Assembly: GCA_002331385.1 (NCBI GenBank)
Contig: DCYB01000004.1
Span: forward strand, 128,018-192,017
Direction of reading: 5' to 3'
DNA: 64,000 nt
Origin: Comamonadaceae bacterium UBA2121
Lineage (GTDB): Bacteria; Pseudomonadota; Gammaproteobacteria; Burkholderiales; Burkholderiaceae_C
Position 1 is the first letter of the stretch; every line of letters begins with the position of its first letter. Below, piece by piece: positions 1 through 8,900 of this stretch. The notes under the pieces were generated by a model. That model had not been told where the DNA came from. It was given only the letters and a program-made list of their open reading frames with translations, and made no database searches. The position numbers and the translations under genes were made by a program.

Positions 1-27
1 CGTGGGCTTTTTGTTGCGCGCCAAGCG

Positions 28-1176
28 TCAGTTGCTCGGTTGTGCCGTCTTGGGCCAGAGCGCCCACAGACGCAGGTTCTGCTTGAGTCGCCCTGCCACT
101 TCGCCCGCTTCGTGTCCCCAGCCGGTGAAATAGTCCGCCCGCACCGCGCCGATGATGGCGCTGCCGGTGTCTTGCGCCAGCACCAGTCGGGACAGTTGCA
201 CCGTCGGTCCCGGCGTGGACAACCAGACCGGCGTGCCATAAGGGATGCTGGCGCGGTCCACGGCGATCGAGCGGCCCGGCGTCAGCGGGACTCCCTGCGC
301 GCCGCGCGGGCCGAAATTGGCGTCCAGCGCATTGAGCGGCTCTTCACGGAAAAACACGAAGCGCGGATTCGACCAGAGCAACTCGTTCACGCGCTGCGGG
401 TTCTGCTGCGTCCAGGCGGTGATGCCGGGCCATGTCGCATCGCGCACCAATCCCTGGTCGAGCAGCCACTTGCCGATGCTCTTGTAGGGCTGGTCGTTCG
501 TGCCCGCAAAGGCCAGACGCACGAGTCGCACCGAGCCATCGGCTTCCTGCACGCGCAAGCGGCCCGAGCCCTGGATATGCAGCACCATGGCCTCGACCGG
601 ATCGCGCACCCACGCCAGCACCTTGCCCGCAAGCGCGGCCTGCGCGGTGGGCAGCGTATCGATCTGCTGGCGCGTGTACCACGGCTTGCGCACGCCCAGA
701 TCGGCGGGCGGCGCATACAGCGGCACGTTGAAGCCGTTGCCCGGTGTGCGCACGGCGTCCAGATAGGGCTCGTAGTAGCCGGTGAGCATGCCGTCCACCT
801 TGCCGTCGGTGGTTTCGACGCGGTAGGGCCGCAGCTTGTCCATCATCCACGCGCGCTGCTCCTCGCCCGAGGCGATCGACAGGCGCCGCACATCGCCACA
901 CAGCGGCGCAAAGGCCGGAGCAGGTCGCTCGCAACTGCGCAGCCAGGCATTCCACGCATCAAACAGCGAGTCGTCGGAAAAACCGGGAAGCTCTTCCCAG
1001 GTCACCGGAATCCAGCGGCTTTTGGACTGGCTTTGCGTTCCGGGAACGGGATATTCCTTGGGCGGTGGCGAGGTCGTGGGCGGCGCCACCGGAGGTTGAG
1101 GGGGTTTGGTAGAACACGCTGCCAGCGTTCCTACAATCAGCGTCATCGCAACCAGGCGCAGGAGTCGGAAATTCAT
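28..1176 (-). CDS. mltA: Membrane-bound lytic murein transglycosylase A (lipoprotein)
   Basis: The 382-residue product should cleave the glycan strand of peptidoglycan, forming 1,6-anhydro-muropeptides, from the inner face of the outer membrane. The start at 1176 is chosen because it gives a lipoprotein signal: basic start, hydrophobic stretch and lipobox LAAC with Cys21. The frame stays open upstream to 1356, but that extension would bury the signal. The middle holds the MltA domain (GMLTGYYEPYLDA, then HIQGSGRLR) and the C-terminus the 3D domain, with the acidic motif QDTGSAI and RADYFTGWG that carries the family's catalytic Asp. The SD sequence before this ATG is poor. The start codon overlaps, on the other strand, that of a possible small gene. 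Confidence 0.93.
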   Translation of the reverse strand: MNFRLLRLVAMTLIVGTLAACSTKPPQPPVAPPTTSPPPKEYPVPGTQSQSKSRWIPVTWEELPGFSDDSLFDAWNAWLRSCERPAPAFAPLCGDVRRLSIASGEEQRAWMMDKLRPYRVETTDGKVDGMLTGYYEPYLDAVRTPGNGFNVPLYAPPADLGVRKPWYTRQQIDTLPTAQAALAGKVLAWVRDPVEAMVLHIQGSGRLRVQEADGSVRLVRLAFAGTNDQPYKSIGKWLLDQGLVRDATWPGITAWTQQNPQRVNELLWSNPRFVFFREEPLNALDANFGPRGAQGVPLTPGRSIAVDRASIPYGTPVWLSTPGPTVQLSRLVLAQDTGSAIIGAVRADYFTGWGHEAGEVAGRLKQNLRLWALWPKTAQPSN

Positions 1177-1315
1177 GGGATTGATATTGATTGAAGCGCT
1201 ATTGGCACTGATCATTCTTGTGGCGATCGTCTGGTGGACGATGTTCAGTGGCCGCAAGAAGGGCGAACCGCCTACACACAGTATCTCATCGCGCGACAAG
1301 GATAGCGCCGACTGA
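1175..1315 (+). CDS. Possible 46-residue single-pass membrane protein
   Basis: A short open frame begins at 1175, so that CATG at 1174-1177 supplies ATG to both strands (this gene and mltA). A good ribosome binding site (GGAG at about 1161-1164) lies ten bases upstream, inside mltA. The product has one strong hydrophobic helix at residues 2-22 (with IVWWTMFSG at its end) followed by a basic and polar tail rich in K, R, D and S. It has no recognisable enzymatic domain. Small proteins of this form (helix, WW, FSGR) are, as far as I recall, kept in related Burkholderiales, but this was not checked. It could also be chance coding opposite the mltA leader. Confidence 0.5.
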   Translation: MGLILIEALLALIILVAIVWWTMFSGRKKGEPPTHSISSRDKDSAD

Positions 1316-1551
1316 GCGCGGGCGCTTGTGAGTTGTAATGCACGCATGATTGACATAGGTTTGCATTGTCACCCTCTCGATGGTAACTGACGATAGTTGA
1401 CGCGAGCAGGCGTCCTACACAACGACAAACAGTGGCAAGCTACTCTGCTGATGCAACTTTCGCATCCGCGGAAACCGTTATTAACGAAAGAGATGAGATT
1501 CAGCCTTTTGATACAGGCGGGGACTCATCCACCCAAGAGGAGTTATTCATC

Positions 1552-2196
1552 ATGCGTAAAACCCTTCTCGCCAGCAGCCTTGCCGCAGTCATGCTCATCA
1601 CCGGCTGCGCCAACATGAGCGATACCCAACGCCGCACAGCCACCGGCGCCGGCGTGGGCGCACTCGGTGGTGCCGCCGTGGGCGCCGTAACCGGCGGCCA
1701 TGCAGGCACGGGCGCCGTGATCGGCGCGGGCGTGGGTGCACTGGGCACCTACATCTGGTCGCAACACATGGAGCGCCAGAAGCAGGAAATGCAGGCCGCT
1801 ACGCAGGGCACTGGCGTGGTCGTGACGCAGACAGCGGACAACCAGCTGAAGCTGGACATTCCGAGTGATATCTCCTTTGCCACCAACCGCTCGGACATCC
1901 AGGGCAACTTCCAGCCGATTCTGGAGCGCTTCGCCGAAGGCCTGCGCAACAACCCGGCCACCGAAGTGCGCATCGTCGGCCACACCGACTCCACCGGCAC
2001 GGACGCCATCAATAACCCGCTGTCGCTGGATCGCGCCTCCAGCACGCGGAACTTCCTCACGCAGCGTGGCGTGAACGGCTCGCGCATCGCAGTGGAAGGC
2101 CGCGGCTCGCGTGAGCCCATCGCCGACAACGGCACCAGCGAAGGCCGCGCCAAGAACCGCCGCGTGGAAATCTTCGTCGGCCAGCGCCAAGGTTAA
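1552..2196 (+). CDS. OmpA-family lipoprotein with glycine zipper (YiaD-like)
   Basis: The 214-residue product is a lipoprotein predicted to bind peptidoglycan and tether the envelope. The ATG at 1552 follows a strong SD (AAGAGGAG) and gives a signal with lipobox ITGC (Cys19); the frame runs further upstream but without a signal. Residues about 30-65 form a Gly/Ala-rich glycine-zipper segment (GVGALGGAAVGAV). Residues about 100-212 are an OmpA C-terminal domain: SDISFATNRSDI, then the peptidoglycan-binding signature VGHTDSTG, and NRRVEIFV at the end. It stands alone and is followed at once by a strong terminator. Base use matches the backbone. Confidence 0.93.
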   Translation: MRKTLLASSLAAVMLITGCANMSDTQRRTATGAGVGALGGAAVGAVTGGHAGTGAVIGAGVGALGTYIWSQHMERQKQEMQAATQGTGVVVTQTADNQLKLDIPSDISFATNRSDIQGNFQPILERFAEGLRNNPATEVRIVGHTDSTGTDAINNPLSLDRASSTRNFLTQRGVNGSRIAVEGRGSREPIADNGTSEGRAKNRRVEIFVGQRQG

Positions 2197-2223
2197 AAAG
2201 CACAGCGTTCTCTCCAAGGAACT

Positions 2224-2250
2224 GCAGGCCCGATGGGCCTGCTTTTTTTT
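2224..2250 (+). terminator. Rho-independent terminator of the OmpA-family lipoprotein gene
   Basis: GCAGGCCC and GGGCCTGC pair around a three-base loop, followed by eight T. It sits 28 bases after the stop codon at 2196. Confidence 0.92.
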
Positions 2251-2333
2251 GTTCCTTTCAATGATCGGAGGCCGGACAGCGCCCAAGCGTCGCCCTGATC
2301 GAAGCCCCAGCGGCTTCGACCCAACTCACTTCC

Positions 2334-2963
2334 TCAGGCGTTATCGCGCAGCAAATTGGCGAGCTCCACGGCAGACTTCACCTGCATCTTGTCAAACACC
2401 CGTGCCCGATGCACCTCGACCGTCCGCACGCTGATATCCAACTGGTCCGCGATCAACTTGTTGGGCAATCCTTCGACCACCAGCCGCATCACATCGCGCT
2501 CGCGTTCGGTCAGATCCGCCAGCCGGTCCTGCACCTCGTGCTTGGCACGGCACACCTCCAGATAAGCGGCGGACTGCTCCAAAGCTGCCTCGATGCGGTT
2601 GACGAGCTGGTTGTCCGAAAACGGTTTCTCGCAAAAATCGAACGCGCCGCGCTTGACGGTCGCCACTGCCGTGGGAACGTCGGCGTGGCCGGTGAGAAAA
2701 ATCACAGGCATGCCTGCGGTGTCGCCGCGCTCCACCATGCGGTCGAACAGCGCCAGACCGCTCATGCCGGGCATGCGCACATCGAGCAACAAACAGCACG
2801 GCTGGCGCTGTGGCAGGCGTTCGCTGAGCATCAGCTCGAACGCTTCGGCGCTGGCATAGGCTTCGCTGGGCACGCGGCGCGAACGCAGCAGCCAGGCCAG
2901 CGCCTCGCGCACTTCGGTGTCGTCGTCCACGATATACACGGTGGCGTTAGAAACGGGTTCCAT
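2334..2963 (-). CDS. FixJ/NarL-type response regulator (DctR-like)
   Basis: The 209-residue protein has an N-terminal receiver domain: acidic pocket VDDD at residues 12-15, phospho-acceptor Asp61 in LLLDVRMPG, Thr in FLTGHAD, Lys in KPFS. A LuxR/GerE DNA-binding domain occupies about 140-205 (LTERERDVM, then VRTVEVHRARVFDKM). Its ATG overlaps the stop of the sensor kinase as TGATG, so the two are translationally coupled and almost surely partners. The family resembles DctR, which with DctS controls C4-dicarboxylate TRAP transport in Rhodobacter. No dct transport genes are in the window, so the target is an inference. The gene converges on the lipoprotein gene at 1552-2196. Confidence 0.88.
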   Translation of the reverse strand: MEPVSNATVYIVDDDTEVREALAWLLRSRRVPSEAYASAEAFELMLSERLPQRQPCCLLLDVRMPGMSGLALFDRMVERGDTAGMPVIFLTGHADVPTAVATVKRGAFDFCEKPFSDNQLVNRIEAALEQSAAYLEVCRAKHEVQDRLADLTERERDVMRLVVEGLPNKLIADQLDISVRTVEVHRARVFDKMQVKSAVELANLLRDNA

Positions 2964-5029
2964 CAGACTTCAATCGGTTGGGCAGGGAGGGTGAAGGTGA
3001 ATACCGTACCACGAGGCTCGCGCGACGCATGGCCCAAAAAGCCACCGTGCTGCTCGACCACCGTGCGGCACAGGCTGAGGCCCAGCCCCATGCCTTCTTC
3101 CCTTGTGGTGTAGAACGGCGTGAAAAGTCGCTCGGCCACATCGGCGCTGATGCCCACGCCGTTGTCGCTGACCGAGAATTCCAGCCACTTGCTTTGCGCA
3201 TTCGATGCGGCAAAGCGCACGCGAATCTCCAGAATGCGCGGGTGAATCCGCGCGTCGTCCATGGCCTGCATGCCATTGCGCGCGAGGTTGAGCAGCACCT
3301 GCTCGACCATGGTGCGATCGCACACGGCCTCGGGCAGACCGGGTTCGATGTCGATGCGCACGTCCACGTAGAGCTTGCGCGCCTGCAGGCGGATGATGGG
3401 CAGCACGGCATCGAGTAACGCCTGCGCGGGCACGGGCTCGCGGGACTGCTCACGGCGGCGGATGAAGTCGTGCACGCTCTTGATCACGCGCCCTGCCCGC
3501 TCGGCCTGCTGTGCAATGCGCTGGATGCCCACGCGCACGTCGAGCAAGTTGTCGCGCTGCGGCGCGTGCGGGCTGTCGGCGTCGAGCAGATTCAACGAGC
3601 CGGTGGCATAGCTCGAGATCGCGGCCAGCGGCTGGTTCAACTCGTGGCTCAGCAGCGAGGCCATCTCACCCACCGTGGCCAGACGCGCCGTGGCCTGCAG
3701 GCGCTCCTGCGTGGTGCGCGATATTTCTTCCACGCGGCGCTGTTCGCTCACGTCGAGGAACGAGCCCATCCAGCCGGTGTGCATGCCCTGCGCATTGATG
3801 AGCGGGGCTTCGTAGATCATGACCGGAAACCGCGTACCGTCGCGCCGCATGAAGACCGACTCATAACCTTCGCGTGGCGGCACGTGGTTGCCCGACATGC
3901 GCACGACCTGCCGCGCCAGATATTGCTCCGCATATTCGGGCGGCCAATAGGGCAGCGGGTTCGTGCGGCCGATCAGTTCTCCGGCAGGAAAACCCACCAT
4001 TTCGCAGAACGCCGGGTTCACATAGGTGATCCGGCCATCCAGATCGCGAGCGCGCAGGCCGGTGACCTGCGAATCCTCCATCGCCTTGCGAAACGCCAGC
4101 GCCTCGCCCAGATCGCGCTCGGCGCGCAGGCGGCGGCGGTTGTCGCGCACGAGCACGATGAGCACCGTGACCAACGCAATCGACATCGCCGTGACTAGCG
4201 CCGTGAGCACGTTGGGGAACACGCTGGGCGCGGCGTGCCAACTGTCGAGTCGCAAGATGAGTGTGGAGCCGGGCAAGTCGAACAACTGGTGCGCCGAAAA
4301 CATGCGCGTGCCGCGACGTGTCGCGCCCACCACCGCCAAGCGCGTTCCGTCGGCCTCGGTGAAGGACACCTCTTGCCCGCGCTGCAAACTCGGCGCGACC
4401 AGATCGACCAGCACGGTTTGCAGCGAATATGTCGCCACGAGAAAGCCGCGCAGATTGCCGTCATGCAGCAACGGCAGGCACAGCTCCATCATCTCCGAGC
4501 CCATGCCGTTGGGCAGCGGCTGGAAGTAGCTGCTCGAATACGATGGCCCGCCCAGCCGGCGCGCGTTGGTGCACGAGAGATTGAGGTCGGAGTGCGCGCT
4601 CGATCCGTCCACGGAGTCCCAGTTGATCGAGCGGAATGGCGACTCCGCATGCGCGCGCACCTTGAGCTGCGGGTCGCGCCATTCGAGCCGCACGAGTTCA
4701 CGGCGCACGTTCAGCAGCTCGGTGGCGCGCGTCTCCCAACTCGTCAGATCGGGGTCGCCCGACTGCAGCAGTTGCATGCTCTGCACGTTGTGCGCAAAGG
4801 CCAGGCGGATGTCGGCCACCGCATCGGCGGCGTCGCGTTCCACCCGCGCCTGCACCTGACTGGCTTCGTAGCGCCCCGCCAACCACACCAGCGTGATCAG
4901 CATGCTGCCGACCAGCGCCACCAGCAGCGTCCACAACGACCAGCGCCGCCACGCGCTGTGCCAACGCTGCAAATACCACTGGGGCTGAGCGTCTTCGTCG
5001 GTTGTCGATGCCTGATTCACATTGTCCAT
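2963..5029 (-). CDS. PAS-domain sensor histidine kinase (DctS-like)
   Basis: The 688-residue inner-membrane kinase has TM1 at about 31-51, a periplasmic sensor domain of roughly 220 residues, TM2 at about 270-293, a PAS domain from about 311 (VTGLRARDLDGRITYVNPAF) to 430, a HisKA domain with phospho-acceptor near His464 (SHELNQPLAAIS), and an HATPase domain at the end (DNGVGIS, GMGLGLSLCR). The linker and PAS motif FRKAMEDS...VTGLRARD are typical, from memory, of DctS-type sensors of C4-dicarboxylates. It lies 66 bases downstream of the nitrilase gene on the same strand and directly precedes its regulator. The ligand is not determinable from the sequence. Confidence 0.88.
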   Translation of the reverse strand: MDNVNQASTTDEDAQPQWYLQRWHSAWRRWSLWTLLVALVGSMLITLVWLAGRYEASQVQARVERDAADAVADIRLAFAHNVQSMQLLQSGDPDLTSWETRATELLNVRRELVRLEWRDPQLKVRAHAESPFRSINWDSVDGSSAHSDLNLSCTNARRLGGPSYSSSYFQPLPNGMGSEMMELCLPLLHDGNLRGFLVATYSLQTVLVDLVAPSLQRGQEVSFTEADGTRLAVVGATRRGTRMFSAHQLFDLPGSTLILRLDSWHAAPSVFPNVLTALVTAMSIALVTVLIVLVRDNRRRLRAERDLGEALAFRKAMEDSQVTGLRARDLDGRITYVNPAFCEMVGFPAGELIGRTNPLPYWPPEYAEQYLARQVVRMSGNHVPPREGYESVFMRRDGTRFPVMIYEAPLINAQGMHTGWMGSFLDVSEQRRVEEISRTTQERLQATARLATVGEMASLLSHELNQPLAAISSYATGSLNLLDADSPHAPQRDNLLDVRVGIQRIAQQAERAGRVIKSVHDFIRRREQSREPVPAQALLDAVLPIIRLQARKLYVDVRIDIEPGLPEAVCDRTMVEQVLLNLARNGMQAMDDARIHPRILEIRVRFAASNAQSKWLEFSVSDNGVGISADVAERLFTPFYTTREEGMGLGLSLCRTVVEQHGGFLGHASREPRGTVFTFTLPAQPIEV

Positions 5030-5095
5030 TCACATTCCATCACGTCGCCCGGCTGGCAGACGATCCATTGCCTCATCCACTTTGGCCGCGACCCG

Positions 5096-5914
5096 CTAAA
5101 GCACGCGGTGGTCGAGCGCGGGCAATTGCGCGCGCATGGCACGCAGTTGGGCAGCGTCCAGGGTTCCGCAGACCACGCCCGCCCCTTCCGCTCGCTGCGC
5201 CATCACGCAGCCCCACGGATCGACCAGCATGCTGTGGCCCCACGTGCGGCGGCCATTCTCGTGCATGCCGCCCTGCGCGGGCGCGAGTACATAGGCAAGA
5301 TTTTCCACCGCGCGCGCACGCAGCAGCACTTCCCAGTGCGCGCTGCCGGTGGTGAAGGTGAACGCGCTGGGCACGAGCAGCACGTCGGCCCCGGCGCGGG
5401 CGTGGGCGCGGTACAGCTCGGGAAAGCGCAGGTCATAGCAGACCGACAGCCCGATGCGCCACGTGGAGCCATCGCGCGCCGTGGCGATGAATTGGACCGG
5501 CATCGCGCCGGGTGCGATCACGCGGGTTTCGTCAAACTGCTCGTTGCCATGATGGAAACGAAACAGGTGGATCTTGTCGTAGCGCGCCACGCAGGTGCCG
5601 TCCGGCGCATAGGCCATGGTGGTGTTGTAGACATGCGCATCGTCCGGCGCGCGCAGCGGCAGCGTGCCGCCCACGATCCACAGCTTGCAGTCACGCGCTG
5701 CCTGCGCAAGAAAATCCTGCACGCGCCCGGCACCCGGCTCCTCGCGCAGGGCCAGCTTGTCGTCGTCGCGCTGGCCCATGAAGCAGAAATACTCGGGCAA
5801 CACGGCCAGTTCGGCGCCCTCGCGTGCGGCCTGCTCGAGCAACTCTCGCGCAGTGGCCAGATTCGCCTCCAACGAGGTGCCGGACACCATCTGCAAAGCG
5901 GCTACTTTCATCAT
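5096..5914 (-). CDS. Nitrilase-family carbon-nitrogen hydrolase (deaminated-glutathione amidase type)
   Basis: The cytoplasmic amidase has 272 residues, a usual length for the branch. The Glu-Lys-Cys triad is visible: Glu41 in VLPEYFCFMG, Lys near 115 in YDKIHLF, and Cys near 158 in SVCYDLRFPE. These motifs, together with FHHGNEQFDE, fit the Nit1/YbeM group that repairs deaminated glutathione. Two adjacent ATG codons (5914 and 5911) overlap the stop of yhdP as ATGATGA, so it is translated as the second gene of a yhdP operon. This yhdP-nitrilase order is, as I recall, common in beta- and gammaproteobacteria. Confidence 0.9.
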   Translation of the reverse strand: MMKVAALQMVSGTSLEANLATARELLEQAAREGAELAVLPEYFCFMGQRDDDKLALREEPGAGRVQDFLAQAARDCKLWIVGGTLPLRAPDDAHVYNTTMAYAPDGTCVARYDKIHLFRFHHGNEQFDETRVIAPGAMPVQFIATARDGSTWRIGLSVCYDLRFPELYRAHARAGADVLLVPSAFTFTTGSAHWEVLLRARAVENLAYVLAPAQGGMHENGRRTWGHSMLVDPWGCVMAQRAEGAGVVCGTLDAAQLRAMRAQLPALDHRVL

Positions 5915-8900
5915 TGCGATGTCTCTCCTTCTGGATGCGGGGCGGACGCGCCGGACTCTGGTTGCATTTTCGCCGCCTCCGCCGCCGCCTTGCTGCCGCG
6001 TGCCACGCGCTCTACGCGCGGGTCAGACCACGTGCCGTCGATGCGGAATTCCTGCGTTGCGGCCTGGATGAGCGGCCCGCGCAAAAAGATCTGCGCCAGA
6101 AAACTGCCCAGCCCGATGACCGGATTGATGGCCGTTGCCACCAGCGATGCGGTCATGGCGTTGATTTCGGGCACCACCACCACGTGCAAATCCTGGGTTT
6201 CGCGCTCCAGATCGGCCTTGCCCTCCATAAGCACGGCGGCGTTCAGGCCCTTCATCTGCAGATTGTTGGTGGTGGCCACGCCGCGATCGATGCGCACGTC
6301 GCCGCGCACGAAGTCGAAGGCAAAACCTTCGCTGAAGATGTCGCGGAAGTCGAGCGAGAGCCGGCGCGGAATGGACTGCAGGCTGAGCACACTGAGCAGC
6401 TTGGCCAGCCCCGGATCGGCCTTGAGGAACTGCCCGGTCTGCATGTCCAGCTTCATGCGGCCGGTCATGGACGGGTAGTCCGGCGACAGCGGCGCGCCGA
6501 TCCACGCCACCTCGCCATGGAGCACGCCCTTGCCCTTGCGCACCACGCCGGACATGCCAAAGCGCGAGAGCAGCTCGCCGCTGTCGCGCACGTGCAGCTC
6601 GAACTGCATCGTCGTGCGGCGCTGCGCGTGGCTGCCCTGGCCGCGCTCCAGCGCCCAGCGACCGCTGGAGCGGAAAGTCGCTTCCGGTGCGATCAGGTTC
6701 AGATGCGACAGCAGCCATTCACGCTGGCCTTCGCGTGTGGTGGAGTTGCGCGCCATGACCTCGATGCGCCCCATCTCCCGGCCACGCATGCGGAAGTCTT
6801 CCACGACGATGTCCATGGCGGGCAGATCGCGCGGTTCTTCGCTCAGCAGATCATCCACATGCGCTTCATGCGATTCGGGCAGCGTCAAACGCTGCAGCCG
6901 CGCGCGGATCAGCCCGGGCGCGGGAACGTTGTCACCGGCCTCGCGGTATTCGGCCTGCCCCGCCAATTCATCGGCCTGCATGTTGAGCAGCCACAGACGC
7001 GGCTGGCGCGCAAAGTCGGCCTTGACGTTGTGGATGACGCGGTTCTTCCACTCGATGGAGCGGGCCTGCACATGCATGCTCGATGGCACGAACTCCATCC
7101 CGCCTTGGAGCCTTGCCGCCGCCGGATTCGCCCCCTTGGTGGAGACGGACGAGGCGTCGAGCGCGCTTTCCCACGCATCCAGATCAAGATCGTCCAACAC
7201 CACATGGGCGACCACACCCGACGCAGGCAGCTTCAAGCGCTCTGGCGCTTTGGCTCCAAACGCCAGCGCTCCTTGCAAGACGCGCGCTGGCTGCTCAGCG
7301 GTGGCGGGTTCCAGCACATAGTGCACCGCGCCCACGTCACCTACTTGCACGCTCCAGTGGTCGCGCCACAGGGGTGCCGCAGCCGGGCTGTCGTCGGCCG
7401 CTACGAGGCGCTTTTCGAAGCGCACCGGCAGCTCACCCTCTGCGGGTTTGCCCAGCGGTGCGGGCAGCTGCACGCGCATGCCCTGCAAGGTCGTGTTCAC
7501 CGCCAGTTGCACAGCGCCATGCAGCACGCCCACGTCGACTGAATACGGCGTCGTGCCGCTGGCTTTGGCTGCCAGATCGGCCAGCGGCCCGGCAGGCGCC
7601 ACGCTGCGCAACCCTTCCGCCGTCGCCGTGCCTTGCGCACGCACGGAAACGGCGGACTTACGCCCGGCTTCCTCGCGCGGCAGCGCACGCATGCCGCCTT
7701 CCAGCCGCACATCGCCGCCCAATGCGCGACCCTGTACGTTGGAGAGCGAAAAACCCGCTTCGGAAAACTGCACCGCACCATGCGCCTGCGTCACCTCCGG
7801 TACATCCGGCGTGAAGCGCACGTCGTTGCCCGCGAGCTTGACGTTGCCTTGCACGCGCGCATCGGCGATATGGTTCACGGGCAGGGACAGTTGCAGCCGC
7901 AGTTCCGTGTTGCCCGTCGCGCGGGCGTCGTCCAGCGCATGTTCTGTCAGTTGGGCGATGTGCGATGTGCGCACCAGCCCCAGCATGTCCGCCAGCGGGC
8001 CGCGCGCCGTGGCATCGACGCCGACGACCGGGTGGTCCAGATCGGGAATTTCCGCGCTGGTGTTGGAGACCTTCACCTGCGCTACGCCGCCCAGCGTGCC
8101 GTTGGCGTTGTTCACCTTCATGCCCGCGCGCTCGAACACCAGTTCGCCCGACAGGTTGGTCAACGCTGGCCACGGCAACTCGCCCTGACTTTGCAGGAAG
8201 GCTGGCACATATTGATAGTTCACATTGCGCACCTGCGCGGCGATGCGGAAATCGCCCTGTCCCGGCTTTTTGAACGGGAAGTCGTTCAGGTCACCTTTGA
8301 CGCGGAAATCCACTTTGCTGGCCACGCCCGCCGTCACGGCCTCGCGCACGTAATGGCGCGCATCCTGCGGCACGCCCAGCGGCAGATAGCGGTGCACGCG
8401 CGTGCCATCGGCGCGCGAAGCGCTGCCCGACAGCTCAAGCACGCCGGGAAAGCGGCTGCCCGAAGCCGACTTGCGCGCATCTGCCGTGCGCCACGCGAAT
8501 TTGGCCTCGCCCGCCGCATCGGCATTGGCGAAGCGCACTTGCGGTGCCTGCACGGCAATGCGGTCGCCATCGATCTGCCAGCTCACCTTGGTGTGGAGTT
8601 GCTGGATGGGCACGAGCGGCTCCTCGAACACACCGGGGAAATGCAGCGCGCCCTCCTTGATATCCACTTGCGCCGAGCCACCCGCCTGCGTGACCGAGAA
8701 TTCGACCCGCGCGCCCTGTATGCCCGGCGGTTCTGCGGGCGGCGCCTTACCCGCCACACGGCTGGCCGCGTTTTTGGCAGCAGCGCCGCTGCCGCCAGGC
8801 ATGCCAAGCGACAGATCCTGCACCAGTCCGTTGGCCTCGTACTGTTCAGGCGCAGCGATTGGGCCGTGCCAAGCCAAGTGCACGTTGCTGGCGATGCCGC

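Noticed and set aside
2300..2318. CGAAGCC/GGCTTCG hairpin, also seen near 21944-21961, as a possible repeat family
   Set aside because: There are only two short copies with different flanks, which is too little to call a dispersed repeat.
4235..6478. A 747-residue plus-strand frame across the kinase, nitrilase and yhdP genes
   Set aside because: It spans three well-supported minus-strand genes and has no protein-like motifs.
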